DNA of 9,355 nucleotides from Pseudomonadota bacterium. Its GTDB lineage: Bacteria > Pseudomonadota > Alphaproteobacteria > Acetobacterales > Acetobacteraceae. The position numbers and the translations under genes were made by a program. Every line of letters begins with the position of its first letter. Positions within the stretch are counted from its first letter, which is position 1. Under the pieces are notes generated by a model. The model did not search any database, had not been told where the DNA came from, and saw only the letters and a program-made list of their open reading frames with translations. Positions 1 to 5,186 of the stretch are shown piece after piece. The stretch spans positions 1 to 9,355 of the forward strand of contig JAJZVS010000134.1 in the NCBI GenBank assembly GCA_021845555.1, read 5' to 3'.

Positions 1-1501
1 AGACGAAATACTCCTCGATCTCCCCCAGCACCGGCCCGGCGCCGCGCTTGCCCGCGAGCCGCACCTTCAGCAGCGGCGCTTCGACGATGGTGCCGATGTT
101 CATCCGGTGCTGCGCGGCGATGCGGGCGGAACGGACGTGCATGCGGCCTTCGGAATCCTGGAACAGCTTGCGATGGCGCTCATAGGCGGCGAGCGCGTAG
201 CCGCCGGTGGCGACGAAGTCCAGCACGGCGTCGAAATCGTTGCGTGACAGCCCGGCATAGGGCGCGGCACGGCGCACTTCCGCGAACGCATCGTCGGGCA
301 GGAACGGCCCGGCGCAGGCGCGGCCGAGCAGGTGTTGCGCCAGCACGTCGAGCCCGCCCGGGCGCGGCGGGTCGCCATCGAGCGCGCCCGCGGCCACGCC
401 TTCCAGCGCGGCTTCGCATTCCAGCACCTCGAATCGGTTGGCCGGGACCAGCACGGCGCGGCTGGCCTCGTCCATGCGGTGGTTGGCCCGGCCGATGCGT
501 TGCAGCAGGCGGGACGTGCCCTTGGGCGCGCCGACCTGGATCACCTGATCGACCCCGCCCCAGTCGATGCCGAGATCGAGCGAGGAGGTCGCCACCACCG
601 CGCGCAGCCGCCCCGCGGCCATCGCCGCTTCCACCTTGCGGCGCTGCGCCACTTCCAGGCTGCCGTGGTGCAGGCCGATCGGCAGGGTGGGATCGTTCAG
701 TTTCCACAGTGCCTGGAACATCAGCTCGGCCTGGGCGCGGGTGTTGACGAACACCAGGGTCATGCCGGCGGCACGGATGCGCGCCATCACCTCGGGTGCC
801 GCTTCCAGCCCCATGTGGCCTGACCAGGACAGCCGGCCTGCCGGCAGCTGCATCACGACTTCGGGCGGCGCGCCAGGCGGCGCGGTGACGATGCGGTCCG
901 CGCCGAGCCAGGCGGCGATCGCATCCGGGTGCGCCACCGTGGCCGACAGGCCGACGCGCCGCGCAAGGGGCGCCAGGCCCGCCAGCCGCGCGAGGCCGAG
1001 CGCGAGCTGATCGCCGCGCTTGGTGCCGGCCAGCGCGTGCACCTCGTCGATCACGACCGCACCCAGGGTGGCGAACAGCGCGGGCGCGTCGGGCAGGCTC
1101 AGCAGCAGCGCGAGGCTCTCGGGCGTGGTGAGCAGCAGGTGCGGGGGATCGTTGCGCTGGCGGGCGCGGCGGTTGGCGGGGGTGTCGCCGGTGCGGGTCT
1201 CGATGCGGATGGGCAGGTCCATCTCCTGCACCGGCGCCATCAGGTTGCGCGCGATATCGGTGGCGAGCGCCTTCAGCGGGCTGACGTAGAGCGTGTGCAG
1301 GCCGGCGGCGGGGCCATCGGCCAGCGCGATCAGGCTGGGCAGGAAGCCGGCCAGCGTCTTGCCGCCGCCGGTGGGGGCGATCAGCAGCACGCTTTCGCCG
1401 GCGCGCGCGGCCTCCAGCAGGGCGAGCTGGTGCGGGCGCGGGGCCCAGCCGCGGGCGGCGAACCAGGCGGCGAACCGGCCCGGGAGGGGTGGGGCAGGCA
1501 T
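1..1501 (-). CDS. Ligase-associated Lhr-type DEXH-box DNA helicase (C-terminus cut by window edge)
   Basis: This is a superfamily 2 helicase of the Lhr-like, ligase-associated DNA-damage-response type; it would unwind or translocate on DNA during repair in the cytoplasm, usually with an ATP-dependent ligase and a nuclease encoded nearby. The reverse-strand translation shows motif I PTGGGKT (about residues 43-49), the TTPES motif, DEVH (152-155, Walker B), LSAT (motif III), then in the second RecA domain SSLDLGIDWG and the motif VI stretch QRIGRANHR. About 500 residues are visible; family members are usually around 800, so the C-terminal part lies beyond position 1. I chose the ATG at 1501 (MPAPPLPGRFAAWFAARGW) because family members normally begin shortly before this FAxWFAARGW motif. 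The frame stays open upstream to ATGs at 1546 and 1621, and none of the three has a good Shine-Dalgarno, so the start is uncertain. Codon use is like the pilus genes. The function call is firm; its ligase partner is not in view. Confidence 0.93.
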   Translation of the reverse strand, partial: MPAPPLPGRFAAWFAARGWAPRPHQLALLEAARAGESVLLIAPTGGGKTLAGFLPSLIALADGPAAGLHTLYVSPLKALATDIARNLMAPVQEMDLPIRIETRTGDTPANRRARQRNDPPHLLLTTPESLALLLSLPDAPALFATLGAVVIDEVHALAGTKRGDQLALGLARLAGLAPLARRVGLSATVAHPDAIAAWLGADRIVTAPPGAPPEVVMQLPAGRLSWSGHMGLEAAPEVMARIRAAGMTLVFVNTRAQAELMFQALWKLNDPTLPIGLHHGSLEVAQRRKVEAAMAAGRLRAVVATSSLDLGIDWGGVDQVIQVGAPKGTSRLLQRIGRANHRMDEASRAVLVPANRFEVLECEAALEGVAAGALDGDPPRPGGLDVLAQHLLGRACAGPFLPDDAFAEVRRAAPYAGLSRNDFDAVLDFVATGGYALAAYERHRKLFQDSEGRMHVRSARIAAQHRMNIGTIVEAPLLKVRLAGKRGAGPVLGEIEEYFV

Positions 1502-1630
1502 GGGCTGCACTGATGCCGCGCGTTTGAGGGGCTGTCGATCCCGCATGGTGGCGGCGGGGTACGCGGCATTGCCCACACGGCCGATAAACCCCGCCGCTTT
1601 CCGACTCCTGCGCTCCGGCATTCACGCTTG

Positions 1631-1657
1631 ATAATAGAAAAAATTGTCTATTGACAA
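1631..1657 (-). promoter_or_regulatory. Candidate promoter for the helicase gene
   Basis: On the minus strand TTGTCA (1657-1652) is followed after 15 bases by TATTAT (1636-1631), a fair -35/-10 pair in an AT-rich patch within otherwise very GC-rich DNA. Transcription would begin near 1624. That is about 120 bases before the preferred helicase start and almost on top of the alternative ATG at 1621. The spacing is shorter than the ideal 17, so this is a prediction from sequence only. Confidence 0.35.
1644..1657. promoter_or_regulatory. Inverted repeat TTGTC-TATT-GACAA, possible operator
   Basis: A perfect 5-bp inverted repeat with a 4-base centre sits in the gap between the divergent helicase and PEP-CTERM genes. 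It covers the -35 hexamer proposed for each direction, so a protein bound here could control both genes. The arms are short and AT-rich, and chance occurrence cannot be excluded. Confidence 0.3.
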
Positions 1658-1678
1658 ACCGTAGTGCTTTTGTAAGTG
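1651..1678 (+). promoter_or_regulatory. Candidate promoter of the PEP-CTERM protein gene
   Basis: A perfect -35 hexamer TTGACA lies at 1651-1656. A weak -10 candidate, TAAGTG (1673-1678), follows with 16-base spacing and is preceded by TG. The start of transcription would fall about 20 bases before the ATG at 1707, leaving a short leader with a good ribosome binding site. The -35 is convincing; the -10 is not. Confidence 0.4.
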
Positions 1679-1696
1679 TTCCTTCGACGGCGTGAT

Positions 1697-1702
1697 GGAG
1701 GG
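1697..1702 (+). promoter_or_regulatory. Ribosome binding site that decides the PEP-CTERM protein start
   Basis: GGAGGG lies 4 bases before the ATG at 1707. It therefore favours that start over the in-frame GTG at 1692 and ATG at 1695, which have no comparable site upstream. Confidence 0.65.
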
Positions 1703-1706
1703 AAGA

Positions 1707-2561
1707 ATGGCTTCAAAAGCACACTACAGCTTGGCGGGGTGGCTCCTTGGCGCTCTTGTCGTGGTTCCGGCGCTGACGCTCCCGGAGGTGGCGCGCGCCA
1801 GCCCGGTCGCGACCGGCTTCGACGCCACCCAGATCACGGCCTGCGACGACTGCTATACTGGAGCGGTCAACCTCGGGTTCAGCGCCGACTTCTTCGGCAC
1901 GACGTACACGCAGGCCTACGTCAGCAACAACGGCTATCTGACCTTCAACAGCGGTCAGGGAACCTATACGCCGACCGGCCTTACCGCGAGTTACTCGGGT
2001 CAGCCGATCATTGCTCCCTTCTATGGCGACGTGGATACTCGCGGTGCAGGGAGCGGGCTGACGGCCTATGGAACCGGCACCTACGCCGGCCACAGCGCGT
2101 TCGGCGCCACGTGGCCGCTGGTTGGATACTATAGTTCCCACGCGGACAAGCTGAATACCTTCCAGGTTATCCTGGTCAACCGCTCGGACACCGGGGTGGG
2201 GAATTTCGACATCTATTTCAACTATACCCAGATCCAGTGGGAGACCGGTGACGTGAGCGGCGGCGCGAACGGGCTGGGCGGTACGTCGGCCGCGGTGGGG
2301 TACGCCAACGGTAGCGGAGCGGCTGGAACCTATGGCCAAATTGCCGGCTCCCTGGTGCCAGGAACTTTCCTCGACTCCGGAACCGCACCGTTGATCACCA
2401 CGACGAACGACGGGGTGCCCGGGCAATTGCTGTTCCAGGTCAGGAACGGCGGGGTTGCTCCCCCACCGACCGGAGTTCCCGAGCCGGGCGCGGTCGTGGT
2501 CCTTGCAACGGCACTTGCTGCCCTTGGCGCCGTCCGGTTTGGAGCGTCTTCACGCCGCTGA
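1707..2561 (+). CDS. Secreted nidogen-like domain protein with PEP-CTERM sorting signal
   Basis: A predicted exported protein of 284 residues. Residues 1-31 form a signal peptide: a short basic start, a hydrophobic core GWLLGALVVVPALTL, and probable cleavage after ARA. The middle resembles nidogen-like (NIDO) domains, with NLGFSADFFG, YVSNNGYLTF, IIAPFYGDVDTRG, DKLNTFQVILVNRSDTG, NFDIYFNYTQIQWETGD and GLGGTSAAVGYANG in family order. The end is a classic PEP-CTERM tail: VPEP at 257-260, a hydrophobic stretch at about 261-276, and a terminal basic SSRR. Such tails are cut by exosortases, and their substrates are usually exported with exopolysaccharide to the surface or matrix. The only two cysteines form a CDDC motif (46-49) early in the mature protein. 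The gene stands alone, with a divergent helicase before it and non-coding DNA after it. It is less GC-rich than its neighbours, which hints at acquisition. The ligand is unknown. Confidence 0.9.
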   Translation: MASKAHYSLAGWLLGALVVVPALTLPEVARASPVATGFDATQITACDDCYTGAVNLGFSADFFGTTYTQAYVSNNGYLTFNSGQGTYTPTGLTASYSGQPIIAPFYGDVDTRGAGSGLTAYGTGTYAGHSAFGATWPLVGYYSSHADKLNTFQVILVNRSDTGVGNFDIYFNYTQIQWETGDVSGGANGLGGTSAAVGYANGSGAAGTYGQIAGSLVPGTFLDSGTAPLITTTNDGVPGQLLFQVRNGGVAPPPTGVPEPGAVVVLATALAALGAVRFGASSRR

Positions 2562-2569
2562 ACCGGCGG

Positions 2570-2599
2570 TGTGGCGGCGGCCCCTCGGGGGGCGCCACA
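2570..2599 (+). terminator. Hairpin 8 bases after the PEP-CTERM gene
   Basis: TGTGGCG (2570-2576) pairs with CGCCACA (2593-2599), and CCCC-TC-GGGG pairs inside it. The position just past the stop codon suits a transcription end or a 3'-protecting hairpin. There is no T-tract, so this is not a textbook intrinsic terminator. Confidence 0.4.
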
Positions 2600-2684
2600 A
2601 TGTGCTGTCACTGAGGCACTGCGGCACAGTGGGGCGCCCTTCCGGATCCCAGAGTTAGGCCCCCAGCCCCTCATGTGGCTATCG

Positions 2685-2713
2685 CCCCTCCTTTGAGAGG
2701 AGGCTAGGGTGGC
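2685..2713. repeat. Possible dispersed intergenic palindromic repeat
   Basis: A CCTCCT-TTGAG-AGGAGG hairpin (2687-2703) is followed by CTAGGGTGG. It resembles the common bacterial intergenic repeat type in which a pyrimidine/purine hairpin precedes TAGGGTG. Only one copy is in the window, so the assignment rests on general resemblance. Confidence 0.3.
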
Positions 2714-2814
2714 CGCGTTATGCTGCGGCCGCGCATCGCCGGGGTTCCGAGAACACCAACTCCGGCGCTCAGTCTTTCGCTGAGTGAGCCGGCGGCGATT
2801 GTCGCCCAGCGCCA

Positions 2815-2838
2815 CTGTAGGCGCCCCTGTAGGCGCCC
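2815..2838. repeat. 12-base tandem repeat, two copies
   Basis: CTGTAGGCGCCC occurs twice in direct succession (2815-2826 and 2827-2838) without mismatch. It is non-coding and probably arose by slippage. Each unit holds a GGCGCC palindrome. Confidence 0.7.
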
Positions 2839-2950
2839 CCTGGCAGCTCACCAGCTGCGCTGTCGGCCGGCTCTCCGTCCGGCTGGATGGTTCTAGATTA
2901 CACCCAATACCAGCACGCGGCGGCGAAGATTTTGTCTCGCGCGGAAACCA

Positions 2951-2984
2951 TTCCTTAACCATTCGGGTCGATTTTGAGACGGCA
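2951..2984 (+). promoter_or_regulatory. Conserved upstream element of the first pilin gene (CtrA-like box)
   Basis: TTCCTTAACC (2951-2960), an 11-base gap, then TTTTGAGACGGCA (2972-2984), ending 66 bases before the first pilin ATG. The same two blocks recur before the second pilin with a gap of 12, so they have been kept while the surrounding bases changed. TTAACCAT here matches the half-site of the alphaproteobacterial cell-cycle regulator CtrA, which activates the Caulobacter pilin gene. TTGAGA inside the second block is one base from a -35 TTGACA, but I see no conserved -10. The regulator is inferred; the conservation is seen. Confidence 0.6.
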
Positions 2985-3038
2985 GAGACGCCTGCCCCTG
3001 CCAGCGGCGCTGGCAGCGGATCCTCAAAACCCGGCTCG

Positions 3039-3044
3039 AAGGAG
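3039..3044 (+). promoter_or_regulatory. Strong ribosome binding site of the first pilin gene
   Basis: AAGGAG lies 6 bases before the ATG at 3051. It fixes the pilin start, although the frame is open for 89 codons upstream. It is the best Shine-Dalgarno in the cluster, as fits an abundant structural subunit. Confidence 0.75.
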
Positions 3045-3050
3045 CATCCG

Positions 3051-3233
3051 ATGACGATCGCATACCTGAAGCTGCTGCAGGCACTGAACAGTGACCGGCG
3101 CGGGGTGACGGCGCTGGAATATGCGCTGATCGCCGGGGTGCTGGCGACGGTGCTGGTGACCGCGTTCACCACCCTGGGCACCGACCTGAAGACCGCGCTG
3201 CTCGCCGTCGCCACGAGCATTCCCGGCGCCTGA
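3051..3233 (+). CDS. flp: Flp-type pilin, first copy
   Basis: A 60-residue class IVb pilin, the structural subunit of the Flp/Tad adhesive pilus. The leader of 18 residues ends in DRRG. Prepilin peptidase should cut between G18 and V19, giving a 42-residue mature pilin starting VTALEYALIAG with the Glu-Tyr pair at +5/+6 that marks Flp pilins. The hydrophobic assembly helix follows, then a short tail ending SIPGA. Length, leader, cleavage site and helix all match the family. The second copy downstream shares 29 of 42 mature residues and the same mature length. The gene has its own conserved upstream element and strong ribosome binding site, and a strong hairpin follows. The long in-frame extension upstream lacks pilin features and is rejected. 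Confidence 0.95.
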   Translation: MTIAYLKLLQALNSDRRGVTALEYALIAGVLATVLVTAFTTLGTDLKTALLAVATSIPGA

Positions 3234-3263
3234 GCGGCGCAGTCTCGCTGCCCGCACGGCAGG

Positions 3264-3290
3264 GGCCGGCGCCCGATCGGGGCGCCGGCC
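3264..3290 (+). terminator. 11-bp perfect hairpin after the first pilin gene
   Basis: GGCCGGCGCCC (3264-3274) and GGGCGCCGGCC (3280-3290) form a perfect stem with a 5-base loop GATCG, starting 30 bases after the pilin stop. No T-tract follows. It could end or attenuate transcription, or protect the 3' end of the pilin message and so raise its level over the downstream genes. Confidence 0.6.
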
Positions 3291-3388
3291 TCGCTGCGTA
3301 CGGGCCCGGCCACGGGATTCACCGGACCGAAAGGATTTGCCGCCAGGGTCTGGAACGAAATCGGAAGCGGCAGATGCCCGGTCAACTG

Positions 3389-3423
3389 TTCCTTAACCCA
3401 TCGAGCCGAGTTTTGAGACGGCA
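3389..3423 (+). promoter_or_regulatory. Conserved upstream element of the second pilin gene
   Basis: TTCCTTAACC (3389-3398), a 12-base gap, then TTTTGAGACGGCA (3411-3423), ending 68 bases before the second pilin ATG. Both blocks are identical to those before the first pilin, and the spacing differs by one base. The half-site reads TTAACCCAT, one base longer than the CtrA-like TTAACCAT of copy one. This probably gives the second pilin, and possibly the cpa genes, its own promoter. Confidence 0.6.
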
Positions 3424-3491
3424 CCGGCGCCGGCCCACCCCAGAGAGACTGGCGGCGGCACGCGCGTTCCGGTTCGCAGGAGTCCTCGTCC

Positions 3492-3671
3492 ATGTCGATT
3501 CACCCGAATTTGCAACAATCTCTGCGCGCCGACCGCCGCGGCGTGACGGCGCTGGAATATGCGCTGGTGGCCGGCGCGCTGAGCGGCCTGCTGGTGGCCG
3601 CCTTCACCGTGCTCGGCGGCGATCTGCAGACCGCGCTGAGCGCGGCCGCCTCCCTGATCCCCGGCGCATGA
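3492..3671 (+). CDS. flp: Flp-type pilin, second copy
   Basis: A 59-residue class IVb pilin. The leader of 17 residues ends in ADRRG, and cleavage before V18 leaves a 42-residue mature pilin beginning VTALEYALVAG, followed by the hydrophobic helix and an ending SLIPGA. Mature parts of the two copies agree at 29 of 42 positions; the leaders differ except for DRRG. AGGAG (3478-3482) lies 9 bases before the ATG, a weaker arrangement than for copy one. The gene is 258 bases after copy one and 58 bases before cpaA. The shared upstream element shows that gene and promoter were duplicated together. It could be a second major subunit, a minor pilin, or a subunit used under other conditions; the sequence does not decide. 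Confidence 0.93.
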   Translation: MSIHPNLQQSLRADRRGVTALEYALVAGALSGLLVAAFTVLGGDLQTALSAAASLIPGA

Positions 3672-3729
3672 CCGTTCCGCCGCGGCCGGTCCGGCGCCTC
3701 CTCGCCTTCCCCCATCAGGGCCGCCACCC

Positions 3730-4356
3730 ATGAACCCGCTGTTCGGCTTCGCTCTTGGTCTGTTCAGTCTCGGGCTGGTGCTTGCCGCCGCCTGGCACGA
3801 TCTGCTGGCCCGCACGGTGCCCAACCGGCTGCCGGCGCTGCTGGCGCTGGTGGGGCTGGCGCGGCTGGTGGCCGGCGGGGAGGTGTGGGCCGGGCTGGCG
3901 GCCGGGGCGCTGGTGTTCGCCGCCGGCGCCTGGTGCTGGCGGCGCGGCTGGCTGGGCGGGGGGGACGTGAAGCTGCTGGCCGCCTGCGCGCTTTCGGTGC
4001 CGCCGCATCTGGTGCCGGGCCTGCTGGCGGCGATCGCGATCGCCGGCGCCGGCCTCGCGCTGGTCTATCTGGCGGCGCGCCGCTGGGTGCGGCCGGCCGG
4101 GGGCGCTCGCCCCGCCGGGTTGCTGGCCCGTGCGCTGCGGGCCGAGCGCTGGCGGATCGCGCGCGGCGGGCCGCTGCCCTATGCGGTGGCGATCGCCATC
4201 GGCGTGCTGGCGGTGCTGCCACCCGCGCCGCCGCCCGCGCGCCTGGCGGAGCTCGGAATGGGCGCGGCGCCGATTGCGCTGTGGCAGGCGCCGCACCGCG
4301 ATGAAGGGCCGGGCCGGAGCGCCGCTGGTAAGCGCCGTGGGGGCACCCCGGCATGA
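3730..4356 (+). CDS. cpaA: CpaA/TadV prepilin peptidase (A24 family)
   Basis: An inner-membrane aspartic protease of 208 residues that removes the leader of Flp pilins at the cytoplasmic face. Both catalytic aspartates are visible: D24 in HDLLARTVPN, matching the family's D...R..PN pattern, and D79 in GGGDVKLLAA, the GxGD motif. Hydrophobic segments lie at about residues 3-22, 34-48, 54-69, 84-116 (perhaps two helices) and 166-188. GPLPYAVAI precedes the last helix, as in related enzymes. The length suits the short CpaA/TadV class without the methyltransferase domain of classical PilD. The C-terminal 25 residues are polar and Gly/Arg-rich. There is no strong ribosome binding site (AGGG about 12 bases upstream). 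The stop overlaps the cpaB start (ATGA). Its substrates are presumably the two pilins just upstream. Confidence 0.93.
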   Translation: MNPLFGFALGLFSLGLVLAAAWHDLLARTVPNRLPALLALVGLARLVAGGEVWAGLAAGALVFAAGAWCWRRGWLGGGDVKLLAACALSVPPHLVPGLLAAIAIAGAGLALVYLAARRWVRPAGGARPAGLLARALRAERWRIARGGPLPYAVAIAIGVLAVLPPAPPPARLAELGMGAAPIALWQAPHRDEGPGRSAAGKRRGGTPA

Positions 4357-5186
4357 TGCTGCGCCTGACGCTGGTGGGGCTGATCGCCGCCGGGCTGCTC
4401 GGTTTCGGCCTGCTGGCCTGGGTCGCCACCCACCCCGCGGCGCACGGACCGGTGCCGCAGCAGGTGGCGGTGCTCGCCGCGGCGCAGGCGGTGCAGCCAG
4501 GCGCCCTGCTGAAACCCGCCGATCTGATCGCCCGCAAAATCCCCGCGCCGCTGCCGCCCGGCGCGCTGGCCGATTCGCCGAAGGCGCGGCGCGCGCTGAC
4601 CGGGGCGATGGTACGCCGCTCGCTGAGTGCCAATGAGGTGATCCTGCCCGCCGATGTGCTGCGCCCCGGCGATCACGGCTTTCTCGCCGCCGTGCTGCAT
4701 CCCGGCATGCGCGCGGTCACGGTGGGCGTGGACATGGTGAGCGGTACTGCCGGGCTGATCTGGCCGGGCGATCGGGTGGACGTGATCCTGACCCAGGCGA
4801 CCGCCGATCCCAACGTACCGCCGGCGCGCCGCGTGGTGGCGGAGACGGTGCTGCCCGACGTGCGGGTGATCGCGATCGACCAGCGGCTGGTGGAAGGCGC
4901 CACGCCCGGCGGGCCGTCCGGCCACGCCGCGCACACCGTCACGCTGGAAGTGACCGCGGCGGAGGTCGAGCGGGTGGCGGTGGCAACCAGGCTCGGGCGG
5001 TTGTCGCTGGCGGTGCGCGCCGCCGAATCGGCGCCCGCCGACGGGTCGGGGGCCACGCCCGGCCCGCCCCCGGCGGTGTTCGCCGGGGAGGTGGCGCAGA
5101 CCCTGGCCGCGCGGCGGCCCCCGGCTGCCGCCGGCGCGGTGCGGGTCTGGCAAGGCGCGGCCGACGGCAAGGAGTTCCGATTCTGA
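4353..5186 (+). CDS. cpaB: Flp pilus assembly protein CpaB/RcpC
   Basis: A periplasmic pilus-assembly protein of 277 residues, anchored by an N-terminal hydrophobic segment (about 4-25). A SAF domain (about 36-103) includes the typical GALLKPADLIARKIP and the turn LSANEVILPADVLRPGD. The RcpC/CpaB domain follows (about 110-225), with GMRAVTVGVDMVSGTAGLIWPGDRVDVIL-like family sequence at 118-146. A Pro/Gly/Ala-rich linker leads to a short tail ending KEFRF. CpaB proteins are thought to work with the secretin CpaC at the outer-membrane channel, and SAF domains are often linked to carbohydrate binding. It overlaps cpaA by 4 bases and cpaC by 1 base. Two adjacent ATGs (4353 and 4356) could both serve; the first gives the coupled ATGA. 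Confidence 0.92.
   Translation: MMLRLTLVGLIAAGLLGFGLLAWVATHPAAHGPVPQQVAVLAAAQAVQPGALLKPADLIARKIPAPLPPGALADSPKARRALTGAMVRRSLSANEVILPADVLRPGDHGFLAAVLHPGMRAVTVGVDMVSGTAGLIWPGDRVDVILTQATADPNVPPARRVVAETVLPDVRVIAIDQRLVEGATPGGPSGHAAHTVTLEVTAAEVERVAVATRLGRLSLAVRAAESAPADGSGATPGPPPAVFAGEVAQTLAARRPPAAAGAVRVWQGAADGKEFRF

Larger units (their letters stand above)
2600..2950. other. Non-coding region with clustered small inverted repeats
   Basis: I see no convincing gene here. Separate inverted repeats are CACTG/CAGTG (2617-2631), CCTCCT/AGGAGG (2687-2703), GGCCGC/GCGGCC (2711-2730), CCGGC-CTCAG/CTGAG-GCCGG (2762-2792), GGCGA/TCGCC (2794-2806), GCAGCT/AGCTGC (2843-2858) and GCCGG/CCGGC (2866-2883). A 12-base tandem duplication lies at 2815-2838. 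Some short arms are expected in GC-rich DNA, but several are perfect and closely packed. The region could be a long pilin leader, a structured RNA, or remains of dispersed intergenic repeats. Confidence 0.45.

Noticed and set aside
180..1625. Long minus-strand frame of 481 codons over the helicase region
   Set aside because: Its translation is Arg/Pro/Ala-rich without motifs; the true frame on the same strand shows all helicase motifs and runs off the window.
2793..2860. CRISPR-like repeat unit
   Set aside because: Only two short adjacent copies with no spacers; no array structure.
2784..3050. N-terminal extension of the first pilin frame (89 codons)
   Set aside because: The strong AAGGAG before 3051 and the normal leader length fix the pilin start; the extension also spans the conserved upstream element.
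2330..3493. 387-codon antisense frame covering the intergenic region and first pilin
   Set aside because: It mirrors the pilin (SAYSSAVTPRR is antisense of the VTALEYAL region), has no domain, and also crosses the PEP-CTERM gene end.
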